A DNA stretch of 64,000 bases from positions 62,001 to 126,000 of the forward strand of contig NZ_JAFCJJ010000018.1 of assembly GCF_018131015.1 (NCBI RefSeq), given 5' to 3'. The notes below the pieces were generated by a model, which did not search any database, was not told the DNA's origin, and saw nothing but the letters and a program-made list of their open reading frames with translations. The translations under genes and the position numbers were made by a program. Shown piece after piece: positions 8,180-15,847 of the stretch. The stretch's first letter is position 1. Each line of letters starts with the position of its first letter. Source of the stretch: Bradyrhizobium diazoefficiens (GTDB lineage Bacteria; Pseudomonadota; Alphaproteobacteria; Rhizobiales; Xanthobacteraceae).

Positions 8180-9040
8180 ATGAACTACCGTCACGCCTTT
8201 CATGCCGGCAACTTCGCCGATGTCATCAAGCACATCGTGCTGGCGCGCATCATCACCTATCTGCATGACAAGCCCGGCGCCTTCCGCGTCATCGACACCC
8301 ATGCGGGCGCCGGCCTCTACGACCTCGAAAGCGACGAGGCGCGCCGCAGCGGAGAATGGCTGACGGGGATCGCGCGGCTGATGCAGGCGCGCCTGTCGAA
8401 CGAGACAGCGGCGCTGACAAAGCCCTATCTCGACATCGTCCGCGCCTTCAACCCGAAGGGCGAGCTCAAGGCCTATCCCGGCTCGCCGCTGATCGCACGC
8501 GGCCTGTTGCGCCCGCAGGACCGCCTCGTCGCCTGCGAACTCGAACCGAAGGCGCGCAAGTCGCTGATCGACGCGTTGCGCCGCGACGAGCAGGCGCGCG
8601 TGGTCGATCTCGACGGCTGGGTCGCCCTGCCGGCCTTCGTGCCGCCGAAGGAGCGGCGCGGGCTCGTGCTGATCGATCCGCCCTTCGAGGCGAAGGACGA
8701 ATTCGAGAAGCTCGCCGAGGCCTTCGCGACCGCCTACGCAAAGTGGCCAACCGGTATCTATGTAATCTGGTATCCGGCCAAGAGCCGCCGCGCCACCGAC
8801 GCGCTGGCGCAAGCGGTGGCGCAGGCTGCCGCCGCGGCCAGGCCGCCGGGAAAATGTCTGCGCTTGGAGTTCAGCGTGGCGCCGCAGCTCGATGGTGCCG
8901 CGCTCGCCACCACCGGTCTGCTGATCGTCAATCCCCCTTATACGCTGCACGGCGAGCTGAAAACGATCCTGCCCGAACTGGAGATACCGCTCGGCCAGGG
9001 CGGGGCCGCCCGATTCCGTTTGGAGGTGCCGAAGGCCTAA
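8180..9040 (+). CDS. rlmJ: 23S rRNA (adenine(2030)-N(6))-methyltransferase
   Basis: 286 residues. The opening MNYRHAFHAGNFADVIKH is a signature of RlmJ. The SAM-binding region DTHAGAGLYDL and the N6-adenine methyltransferase catalytic motif DPPF (in LVLIDPPFEAKDEFE) follow in the expected order. It methylates A2030 of 23S rRNA in the cytoplasm. E. coli RlmJ is 280 residues, so the gene is complete. It stands alone with no same-strand partner in close spacing; the cold-shock gene is 250 bases downstream. Confidence 0.92.
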   Translation: MNYRHAFHAGNFADVIKHIVLARIITYLHDKPGAFRVIDTHAGAGLYDLESDEARRSGEWLTGIARLMQARLSNETAALTKPYLDIVRAFNPKGELKAYPGSPLIARGLLRPQDRLVACELEPKARKSLIDALRRDEQARVVDLDGWVALPAFVPPKERRGLVLIDPPFEAKDEFEKLAEAFATAYAKWPTGIYVIWYPAKSRRATDALAQAVAQAAAAARPPGKCLRLEFSVAPQLDGAALATTGLLIVNPPYTLHGELKTILPELEIPLGQGGAARFRLEVPKA

Positions 9041-9290
9041 GGCTCCGGCATTCTTGGGAAAAATATGCAGGAACGGTAGTCAATCTGCAAAGAACCGTAT
9101 TATGCTGTTTCGGTGACTGGCTTTGCGTTCCGCTTCCGCGAATGGTTGCGGCGGAGTGAAGGCCTAAGAAAGATCCTGTCGGACCGAGAGGCCCGCCCAA
9201 GGATGGCCAGCTCCCGGGCTTCGTGAGGCCCGGTCATGTCGCGGCGTGAGTCTGCGTCGTGACGGAGGAGCAATGAGGGGGAGTTTCCCG

Positions 9291-9506
9291 ATGGCCATGA
9301 CGGGAACGGTCAAGTTCTTCAACGGCGAGCGCGGCTACGGCTTCATCAAGCCGGACGACGGCGGTCGCGATGTGTTCGTTCACATCACCGCTGTTGAGCG
9401 GGCGGGACTGAAGGATCTTGCCGAAGGACAGCGCATCACATTCGAAGTCGAACCGGACAAGAAGGGAAAAGGGCCGAAGGCCGTCAATCTGGTCATCCTC
9501 TCCTAG
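9291..9506 (+). CDS. Cold-shock domain protein (CspA family)
   Basis: 71 residues, one cold-shock domain. RNP1-type motif GERGYGFIKPDDG and RNP2-type motif DVFVHITAV are both intact. It is a single-strand nucleic-acid-binding RNA chaperone. The ATG at 9291 has GGGGGAG 7 bases upstream. About 250 bases of non-coding sequence precede it, which fits the long 5' leader usual for csp genes; a TATTAT at 9098-9103 could be a -10 box but no good -35 was found. It converges with the outer-membrane protein gene, sharing the short region that holds that gene's terminator. Confidence 0.93.
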   Translation: MAMTGTVKFFNGERGYGFIKPDDGGRDVFVHITAVERAGLKDLAEGQRITFEVEPDKKGKGPKAVNLVILS

Positions 9507-9516
9507 CGGGGCTGAC

Positions 9517-9543
9517 AAAAAAAAACCGGCCGCAAGCGGCCGG
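9517..9543 (-). terminator. Rho-independent terminator of the outer-membrane protein gene
   Basis: On the minus strand the hairpin CCGGCCGC-TT-GCGGCCGG is followed directly by nine T residues (A-run at 9517-9525 on the plus strand). It starts about 34 bases after the stop of the gene at 9577. Plus-strand reading has no T-run after the hairpin, so it serves the minus-strand gene only. Confidence 0.85.
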
Positions 9544-9576
9544 GAGGCTGTAGTCCGGTATTTTCTTCCTTCTCTA

Positions 9577-10200
9577 TCAGAAGCGATAGTTCACGCCTGC
9601 GCGCACAACGCTGGCGCTGTAGCCGTTTGACACGCCAGTGATGGCGAACTGGCTCGTCGACAGGTCGATATAGAGGTATTCGAGCTTCGCGCTCCAGTTC
9701 GGCGCAAGCCCGACTTCCGCACCGACGCCGGCGGTCCAGCCGGCGGTCGTGTGCGACTCCGTCCATCCGAACGTCTGCCCCCGCAGTTCGCCGAAGGCGA
9801 GGCCGGCGGTGCCGTAGAACAGCACGTTGCTGAGCGCATAGCCGGCGCGGCCGCGCAGCGTGCCGAACCAGGGGTTGGAGAACTTCCAGGGCGCAAAGGT
9901 GTCGTCGGCGCCGGCGGCCTGGATGTCACCCTCGACGCCGAACACGAACGGGCCGTTCTGGAAATTGTAGCCGGCCTGTACGCCGCCGACGAAGCCTGAA
10001 GGCTTTGCCGGATTGTTGCTCACCGAGCCCCATTCATAGCCGATATTGGCGCCCAGATAGGGGCCGGCCCAGCTATAGGCATTGAGCGGCTGGTTGACGG
10101 TGTAGGGCGCGCGCTGCCCGTAGTTGAGATCGGCGGCCCCCGCCGAAGCCGTCCAGCCGGCGGCAACCAGCGCGGCCGCGCCCACGACGAACCTCTTCAT
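9577..10200 (-). CDS. Outer-membrane beta-barrel protein
   Basis: 207 residues. MKRFVVGAAALVAAGWTASAGA is a signal peptide. The rest is a small-barrel pattern of alternating residues: YLGANIGYEWG, GGVQAGYNFQNGPFVFGVEGD, LRGRAGYALSNVLFYGTAG and a final YSASVVRAGVNYRF with terminal Phe for BAM recognition. This is the OmpA-like/Omp25-31 type barrel common in Rhizobiales, probably eight strands. The ATG at 10198-10200 follows GGGAGTGTGTG; an upstream in-frame start is not needed. A strong terminator lies downstream and about 250 bases of control region upstream. Its exact role (structure, porin or adhesion) cannot be read. Confidence 0.85.
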   Translation of the reverse strand: MKRFVVGAAALVAAGWTASAGAADLNYGQRAPYTVNQPLNAYSWAGPYLGANIGYEWGSVSNNPAKPSGFVGGVQAGYNFQNGPFVFGVEGDIQAAGADDTFAPWKFSNPWFGTLRGRAGYALSNVLFYGTAGLAFGELRGQTFGWTESHTTAGWTAGVGAEVGLAPNWSAKLEYLYIDLSTSQFAITGVSNGYSASVVRAGVNYRF

Positions 10201-10451
10201 CACACACTCCCAACGCAACTGCCGCAACCGGTGCGGGCTTGCGCCGCCGTGCAACGCCAAACCGCATGGTTATGGAACCAAGACCCTTTCGTGCAGGATT
10301 TATCGAGAGTTTTAAGTTAAAGGCCTGTTAAGACCCGTTACCGCGCGCTTAAGAGACTTAAGAAAGCGTTAGCGGGGAACTGCCCAGCCATCCTGTGCGC
10401 GCCGCGCGGCCGGAACTTCAAATCGGCTTCTCCAGCACCTAAATTCGCCCG

Positions 10452-12536
10452 ATGGCTCACGATTCCACCGACAATCCGGACGAGGCGCGCGTGCGCAAAT
10501 CCCGCCGCGCCGCGACACCGGATGTCCCGCCCCAGGAAACGGCGCACGGGACATCGCCCGAGACGGCGCCGCCGGACCTCGATCCCGCCACGGCGGGCAG
10601 CGACGACGAGGACGACGGGCGGCTGCCGGACATCCTGGAAGAGAGCGGCGCGGTCGGCGAAGGCCCGCTGGCGACCGGGCACGAGGCGATCGAGCGCGCG
10701 GTCCGGCTCGCCCCGACCTCGCCCGGCGTCTATCGCATGCTCGCTGCGAACAGCGACGTGCTCTATGTCGGCAAGGCCAAAAACGTCAAAAAGCGCCTGT
10801 CCAGCTACGCGCGCCAGAGCGCGCCGTTGCCCGCACGCATCCTGCGCATGATCGCAGCCACGGTGTCCGTGGAGATCGTCTCGACCACGACCGAGACCGA
10901 GGCGCTGCTGCTCGAGGCCAACCTCATCAAGCAGCTCCGGCCGCGCTTCAACGTGCAGCTCCGCGACGACAAATCGTTTCCCTATATCCTGATCACGGGC
11001 GACCACTGGGCGCCGCAGATCCTGAAGCACCGCGGCGCGCAGACCCGCCCCGGCCGCTATTTCGGCCCGTTCGCCTCCGCCGGCGCCGTCAACCGCACCA
11101 TCACCGCCCTGCAGCGCGCCTTCCTGATCCGCTCCTGCACCGATTCCTTCTTCGAGAGCCGCACCCGGCCCTGCCTTCTGTACCAGATCCGCCGCTGCGC
11201 CGGCCCCTGCACCCGCGAGATCGACTTCGGCGGCTACACGACGCTGGTACGCGAGGCGACCGACTTCCTGTCCGGCAGGAGCCATGCGGTGAAGCAGGAG
11301 CTCGCCGGCGAGATGGAGAAGGCCTCCGGCGAGCTCGAATTCGAGCGCGCCGCGCTTTACCGCGACCGTCTGGCCGCATTGTCGGCGATCCAGTCGCAGC
11401 AAGGCATCAATCCGCGCACGGTGGACGAGGCCGACGTGTTCGCCATCCACCAGGAGGGCGGCTTCTCCTGCGTCGAGGTGTTCTTCTTCCGCACCGGACA
11501 GAACTGGGGCAATCGCGCCTATTTCCCCCGCGCCGAGAAGACGTTCACGCCGGAGGAGGTGCTCGGCGCGTTCCTCGCCCAGTTCTACGACGACAAGCCG
11601 CCGCCGAAGACCATCCTGCTCTCGCACGAGATCGAGGAAGTCGAACTGCTTGCGAGCGCGCTCTCGATCAAGGCCGGCCACAAGGTCGAGGTCGCTGCGC
11701 CGAAGCGCGGCGAGAAGAAGGAGCTCGTCACCCACGCGCTGACCAATGCGCGCGAAGCGCTGGGCCGCAAGCTCGCAGACACGGCGACGCAAGGCCGCCT
11801 GCTCGAGGCGATGGCCACAACGCTGAGCCTGCCGCATGCGCCCAAGCGGATCGAGGTCTACGACAACAGCCACATCCAGGGCACCAACGCCGTCGGCGCG
11901 ATGATCGTCGCCGGCCCGGACGGTTTCGTGAAGAACCAGTACCGCAAGTTCAACATCAAGTCGGAGGGGCTCACACCCGGCGACGATTACGGCATGATGA
12001 AGGAGGTGCTGGAGCGCCGCTTCAAGCGCCTGATCAATCCGCCCGAGGACGGGGCGAAGGCGAAGGACGACGACTTCCCGCAATGGCCCGATCTCGTGAT
12101 CATCGACGGCGGCCGCGGCCAGCTCAACGCGGTCCGGGAGATCTTTGCGGGTCTCGGGCTGACCCAGGTGTCGCTGATGTCGGTCGCCAAGGGACCGGAC
12201 CGGGATGCCGGCCGCGAGACACTGTTCATGCCGGAGCGCGAGGCGATCAAGCTCGAGCCGCGCGACCCCGTGCTCTATTTCATCCAGCGGCTGCGGGACG
12301 AGGCGCACCGCTTCGTCATCGGCTCGCACCGCAAGCTGCGCAAGAAGGACATCCGCGAGGCCGGCTTGCAGGAGATTCCGGGCATCGGTCCCTCCCGCAA
12401 ACGTGCATTGCTGCATCATTTCGGAACCCTGAAAGAGATCGAGCGGGCCTCGATCGCCGATCTCGGCAAGGTTCCGGGGGTGAGCGCCGAGAGCGCCCGC
12501 AGGATTTTCGAGTATTTCCATCCCCAGCCGGGGTGA
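10452..12536 (+). CDS. uvrC: UvrABC excinuclease subunit C
   Basis: 694 residues against about 610 in E. coli; the excess is a charged, Pro/Glu/Asp-rich N-terminal extension of roughly 80 residues (KSRRAATPDVPPQETAHG onward). The GIY-YIG nuclease starts at GVYRMLAANSDVLYVGKAKN. A UVR helix pair lies around ELEFERAALYRDRLAAL. The C-terminal RNase-H-like nuclease has RIEVYDNSHIQGTNAVGAM, and helix-hairpin-helix repeats follow (QEIPGIGPSRKRALLHHFG). It makes both incisions in nucleotide excision repair. The start at 10452 is the first ATG; a shorter start inside the extension is possible since that part is poorly conserved. Confidence 0.95.
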   Translation: MAHDSTDNPDEARVRKSRRAATPDVPPQETAHGTSPETAPPDLDPATAGSDDEDDGRLPDILEESGAVGEGPLATGHEAIERAVRLAPTSPGVYRMLAANSDVLYVGKAKNVKKRLSSYARQSAPLPARILRMIAATVSVEIVSTTTETEALLLEANLIKQLRPRFNVQLRDDKSFPYILITGDHWAPQILKHRGAQTRPGRYFGPFASAGAVNRTITALQRAFLIRSCTDSFFESRTRPCLLYQIRRCAGPCTREIDFGGYTTLVREATDFLSGRSHAVKQELAGEMEKASGELEFERAALYRDRLAALSAIQSQQGINPRTVDEADVFAIHQEGGFSCVEVFFFRTGQNWGNRAYFPRAEKTFTPEEVLGAFLAQFYDDKPPPKTILLSHEIEEVELLASALSIKAGHKVEVAAPKRGEKKELVTHALTNAREALGRKLADTATQGRLLEAMATTLSLPHAPKRIEVYDNSHIQGTNAVGAMIVAGPDGFVKNQYRKFNIKSEGLTPGDDYGMMKEVLERRFKRLINPPEDGAKAKDDDFPQWPDLVIIDGGRGQLNAVREIFAGLGLTQVSLMSVAKGPDRDAGRETLFMPEREAIKLEPRDPVLYFIQRLRDEAHRFVIGSHRKLRKKDIREAGLQEIPGIGPSRKRALLHHFGTLKEIERASIADLGKVPGVSAESARRIFEYFHPQPG

Positions 12537-12629
12537 ACAGGAGGGACCGCAGTCATACGGTCGTCGTATCCTGCCCCCATTTGGGCGCGGACGGTTGACC
12601 TTCGGGCTTGAGCGGTATTGGTAGAACGG

Positions 12630-13247
12630 ATGAACATCGCCACCACACGAGGGACGACCAGCCGCGCGATGTCCCTCCCCAACATCCTGACCTATGGCCG
12701 GATCGCCGCGATCCCGGTCGTGGTCGGATGCATTTATGCGCAGTCGATCGGCGACGGCCCGCTGTGGCTGCGCTGGGTCGCGGTCGCCATCTTCATCGGC
12801 GCCGGAGTGACCGATTACCTCGACGGCTATTATGCAAGGATCTGGAATCAGCAATCGGCGTTCGGCCGGATGCTCGACCCGATCGCCGACAAGCTCCTGG
12901 TCGCCTCCTGCCTGCTGATGCTGGCCGCCGACGGCATCATCCATGGCTGGTCGCTGTGGGCCGCCATCGTGATCCTGTGCCGCGAGATCCTGGTCTCGGG
13001 CCTGCGCGAATATCTGGCGGCGCTGCGCGTCAGCGTTCCCGTCACCAAGCTCGCCAAGTGGAAGACGACGGTCCAGCTCGTCGCGATCGGCTTCCTGCTC
13101 GCAGGTCCCGCCGGGGACGAGGTCGTGCCCGTGGTCTCGATGATCGGACTGGCGCTGCTGTGGGCCTCGGCGATCCTGACCATGTACACCGGCTACGACT
13201 ATTTCCGCGCCGGCATCCATCACCTCATCAAGGAGGATGAGGGATGA
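12630..13247 (+). CDS. pgsA: CDP-diacylglycerol--glycerol-3-phosphate 3-phosphatidyltransferase
   Basis: 205 residues, an integral inner-membrane enzyme. The CDP-alcohol phosphotransferase signature D-G-x2-A-R-x8-G-x3-D-x3-D is complete in TDYLDGYYARIWNQQSAFG and the following RMLDPIAD. It makes phosphatidylglycerol phosphate, the first committed step to PG and cardiolipin. Hydrophobic segments flank the signature and extend to the C-terminus. The ATG at 12630 gives a short Thr/Arg-rich lead before SLPNILTYGRI; an internal ATG at 12669 is an alternative start. The stop overlaps moaD by 4 bases, so the two are translationally coupled, an ordering seen in other Rhizobiales. Confidence 0.92.
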   Translation: MNIATTRGTTSRAMSLPNILTYGRIAAIPVVVGCIYAQSIGDGPLWLRWVAVAIFIGAGVTDYLDGYYARIWNQQSAFGRMLDPIADKLLVASCLLMLAADGIIHGWSLWAAIVILCREILVSGLREYLAALRVSVPVTKLAKWKTTVQLVAIGFLLAGPAGDEVVPVVSMIGLALLWASAILTMYTGYDYFRAGIHHLIKEDEG

Positions 13248-13495
13248 AGGTGAAATATTTCGCCTGGGTGCGCGAGCGTGTCGGCAAGGCCGAAGAAACC
13301 ATCGAGCCACCCGCGACCGTGCGGACCGTGGAAGAGCTGATCGCCTGGCTGTCCGGCCTAAGCGAAACTTACGCCTATGCGTTCGAGAAGCCGAAGGTGA
13401 TCCGCGCCGCGATCGACCACGCCCATGTCCGGCCCGACGCCGCGATCGCGGGCGCCCGCGAGATCGCATTCTTCCCGCCGATGACTGGCGGCTAG
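13244..13495 (+). CDS. moaD: Molybdopterin synthase small subunit (sulfur carrier)
   Basis: 83 residues, ubiquitin-like fold. The C-terminus AFFPPMTGG carries the essential Gly-Gly that is adenylated and converted to thiocarboxylate. It begins MKVKYFAWVRERVGKAEE, typical of MoaD. It donates sulfur to precursor Z in molybdopterin synthesis together with MoaE. Its ATG overlaps the pgsA stop (ATGA). The partner moaE is on the same strand, 241 bases downstream, with a family A palindromic repeat in between. Confidence 0.93.
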   Translation: MKVKYFAWVRERVGKAEETIEPPATVRTVEELIAWLSGLSETYAYAFEKPKVIRAAIDHAHVRPDAAIAGAREIAFFPPMTGG

Positions 13496-13537
13496 GCGCC
13501 TCGATGTTTTGCGACAGACCAGCGCGCGGAGCCACCT

Positions 13538-13713
13538 CGCCTCTCCCCAACGGGGAGAGGCACAGGCCGCCTTCGGCGGCCGTGTTAAAGAACGCCGAGG
13601 CAAAGCCTCGGCTACGTCGCGTAAGCGATCCGGGTGAGGGGGTACGGGCCTCACGAGAGAGCGGATCCCCTCACCCGCGCCTTCGGCGCGACCTCTCCCT
13701 ATGGGAGAGGTGT
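13538..13713. repeat. Palindromic intergenic repeat, family A copy 2
   Basis: Hairpin CCTCTCCCC-AA-CGGGGAGAGG is followed by GCCGCC-TTC-GGCGGC, then GCCGAGGC-AAA-GCCTCGGC. Next come GGGTGAGGGGGTACGGGCC and the mirrored CCCCTCACCC, GCGCC-TTC-GGCGC and CCTCTCCC-TAT-GGGAGAGG. The modules at the two ends match copy 1 at 5473; the hairpins between them are different, which is the mosaic behaviour expected of RIME-like elements. It sits between moaD and moaE. Confidence 0.8.
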
Positions 13714-13736
13714 AGCACCGCCGGATCGGAAACAGC

Positions 13737-14204
13737 ATGACCGGCCCCGTCACCATCCGCGTGCAGCAGGACGATTTCGACGTCGCGCGCGAGATCGCGG
13801 GCCTGACCAGGGGCCGCACCGACATCGGCGCGGTCGTCAGCTTCTCCGGAATCTGCCGCAGCGACGAGGACAGCGCGAAAGTGGCGGCGCTCACGCTCGA
13901 GCACTATCCGGGCATGGCAGAGGAAGAGATCGGGCGCCATGTCGACGAGGCGATTTCGCGCTGGCCGCTCGACGGCGTCACCGTGATCCATCGCGTCGGC
14001 CGGTTCATGCCCGGCCAGAACATCGTGCTGGTGGTGACCGCCTCGCAACACCGCAAGGCGGCCTTCGAGGCGGCCGAGTTCCTGATGGATTATTTGAAGA
14101 CCAGCGCGCCGTTCTGGAAGAAGGAAGAGAGCGCTACCGGCACCGGCTGGGTCGAGGCCCATGCCCGTGACGACGAGGCGGCCGCACGCTGGACCAAATC
14201 CTGA
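13737..14204 (+). CDS. moaE: Molybdopterin synthase large subunit
   Basis: 155 residues. Conserved stretches are GAVVSFSGICR, LTLEHYPGMAEEEI, VIHRVGRFMPGQNIV, VVTASQHRKAAFEAAEFLMD and the active-site Lys region PFWKKEE followed by GTGWVEA. It forms the heterotetramer with MoaD and inserts two sulfurs into cyclic pyranopterin monophosphate. It is complete relative to the usual 150 residues. The gene ends 13 bases before prmB, so those two may be co-transcribed; the repeat upstream may separate it from moaD at the RNA level. Confidence 0.95.
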   Translation: MTGPVTIRVQQDDFDVAREIAGLTRGRTDIGAVVSFSGICRSDEDSAKVAALTLEHYPGMAEEEIGRHVDEAISRWPLDGVTVIHRVGRFMPGQNIVLVVTASQHRKAAFEAAEFLMDYLKTSAPFWKKEESATGTGWVEAHARDDEAAARWTKS

Positions 14205-14217
14205 TGGCAAGATTCTG

Positions 14218-15177
14218 ATGGCACGCGCATCCAGGACGACCGTGCGCGGCCGCGCCGCGCCAAAGCTCGCGAAGGTGGGCCGTGGCGAGCTTCTCACGCT
14301 GATCGATTTCGTCCGCTACGCGGTGAGCCGTTTCGTCGAGGCGAAGCTCGCCTTCGCGCACGGCACCACCGATCCGGTTGCGGAAGCGGTCTTCCTGGTC
14401 TGCGAGGCCCTGCACCTGCATCCCGACCAGTTCGAGAGTTTTGCCCATGCCCGCGTCACGGCGGCTGAGGGCAAGACCCTTCTCGACCTCATCCATCGGC
14501 GCGTCACCACGCGCAAACCGGCCGCCTATCTCGTCAACAAGATCTACATGCGCGGCCTGCCCTTCTATGTCGACGAGCGCGTCATCGTCCCGCGCTCCTT
14601 CATCGGCGAGCTCCTGGATTCGCATTTCGGCAGCGACGGCGAGCCGGGCTCGCTGATCGACGACCCCATGGCCGTCGAGCGCGTGCTCGACCTGTGCACG
14701 GGATCGGGGTGCCTGGCGATCCTCGCCGCGCATCACTTCCCGAATGCGACGGTCGATGCCGTGGACATCTCCAAGGGCGCGCTCGAAGTCGCCGCGAGGA
14801 ATGTCAGCGAGCATGGACTTGGCGAGCGGATCAGCCTGTACCGCGGTGACCTGTTCGCGCCGCTCGGCGACAACAGGTACGATTTGATCATCACCAATCC
14901 GCCCTACGTCGATGCGGAAGGCATGGCGGCACTGCCGCCGGAGTGCCGGGCCGAGCCGAAGCTCGCCTTCGACGGTGGCGCCGATGGTCTCGACGTGGTG
15001 CGCCGGATCCTGCGCGACGCGCCCGACCACCTCACGCCGGAGGGCGGCCTGATCTGCGAGATCGGCCGCGGCCGCGACCTCGTCGACGAGGCCTTTCCGG
15101 AACTGCCGCTGCTCTGGCTCGACACCGAGGATTCCGAGGGCGAGGTGTTCTGGATCGCGGCCGCCGATCTCGGCTGA
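14218..15177 (+). CDS. prmB: Ribosomal protein L3 N(5)-glutamine methyltransferase
   Basis: About 319 residues, the E. coli PrmB size (310). The SAM motif VLDLCTGSGCLAILAAHHFP, the acidic binder AVDISKGALEVAARN and the glutamine-methylating NPPY motif (LIITNPPYVDAEGM) are in order. The N-terminal helical domain has FLVCEALHLHPDQFESF and the PAAYLVNKIYMRGLPFYVDE stretch. It methylates Gln of ribosomal protein L3. Start: the ATG at 14218 gives MARASRTTVRGRAAP; an in-frame ATG at 14161 lies inside moaE and is less likely. PrmC (release-factor methyltransferase) is the nearest relative, but the YIYMRGLPFYVDERVIVPRS-type region favours PrmB. Confidence 0.88.
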   Translation: MARASRTTVRGRAAPKLAKVGRGELLTLIDFVRYAVSRFVEAKLAFAHGTTDPVAEAVFLVCEALHLHPDQFESFAHARVTAAEGKTLLDLIHRRVTTRKPAAYLVNKIYMRGLPFYVDERVIVPRSFIGELLDSHFGSDGEPGSLIDDPMAVERVLDLCTGSGCLAILAAHHFPNATVDAVDISKGALEVAARNVSEHGLGERISLYRGDLFAPLGDNRYDLIITNPPYVDAEGMAALPPECRAEPKLAFDGGADGLDVVRRILRDAPDHLTPEGGLICEIGRGRDLVDEAFPELPLLWLDTEDSEGEVFWIAAADLG

Positions 15178-15259
15178 TTTTCGCGGCAACGGCGCGCCGG
15201 CGGAACAAGTCAAATTCCGCCACGTTCATCCCCCGGCGAATTTTTCGGAGGATGTCCGC

Positions 15260-15847
15260 ATGCTCGCGCCATCGGGCGAATTGTTGCGCGCCGGCATGGC
15301 GCTCAAGCTCAACCATCTCAAGCGTGCTGCCCGGTCGTACCTGCGTGACCGCACCAGCCAGGCCACGGGACGCGTGACGTCCTATGCGGTCGCGGGGGGC
15401 CTGTTCGCGGTGGCCGGGCTGTTCCTGATCGCGGCTTTCTTCGTTGGTCTGGTCGCCCTGTACCGCTGGGTCGCAATCACCTACGGACAGTTTTGGGGTT
15501 TTGGTGCCGTCGCGGCAGTGCTGCTGGTGCTGGCGGCAGCCTGCGCCGGTGTGGCCACGGCCCAGATGAAACGCCGGGACAAGCCGATCGTACCGCTCGC
15601 CAGCCGCATGCGCGTGGCGATCGCCACGCCGCGGATCCCCCGCGGAACGGTCGCGCAGGCGGTGAAGGAGGTCGCGACAACCATTCCCCTCGTGCCGCTT
15701 GCCCCGGGTGAACGCGGTCATGGCGGCAACCGGTGGCGACCTCGCGCCAACCGCCCCGTGCAGCTTGGCCTGATGCTCGCAGCGGTCGGATTGCTGGGCT
15801 TCACGGCCGCGCGCCGCCGGCGCCACGGACATGGAACGGACGCGTGA
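15260..15847 (+). CDS. Membrane protein, phage-holin-like family (DUF1469 type)
   Basis: 195 residues with two adjacent membrane spans (about 45-70 and 80-105) after a basic N-terminal helix (KLNHLKRAARSYLRDR), plus a third hydrophobic stretch near the C-terminus (LGLMLAAVGLLGF) before an Arg/His-rich tail. The paired spans and the length fit the PF07332-type putative holin superfamily common as chromosomal genes in proteobacteria. That name reflects fold prediction, not phage origin: no lysis or phage genes are nearby. It overlaps the YihY-type gene by 17 bases, so both belong to one transcript. Confidence 0.6.
   Translation: MLAPSGELLRAGMALKLNHLKRAARSYLRDRTSQATGRVTSYAVAGGLFAVAGLFLIAAFFVGLVALYRWVAITYGQFWGFGAVAAVLLVLAAACAGVATAQMKRRDKPIVPLASRMRVAIATPRIPRGTVAQAVKEVATTIPLVPLAPGERGHGGNRWRPRANRPVQLGLMLAAVGLLGFTAARRRRHGHGTDA

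Noticed and set aside
9098..9103. TATTAT as -10 box for the cold-shock gene
   Set aside because: No acceptable -35 box at 16-18 bases, so it was kept only as a remark in the gene entry.
10338..13550. Long minus-strand open frame of about 1070 codons
   Set aside because: It lies antisense to uvrC and pgsA, its translation is Arg/Ala-rich without recognisable domains, and long antisense frames are expected in GC-rich DNA. The plus-strand genes explain the region.
15260..15847. Holin-like gene as sign of a prophage
   Set aside because: The holin name comes from fold similarity; no lysin, tail, integrase or capsid genes occur nearby, and the gene overlaps a chromosomal membrane-protein gene.
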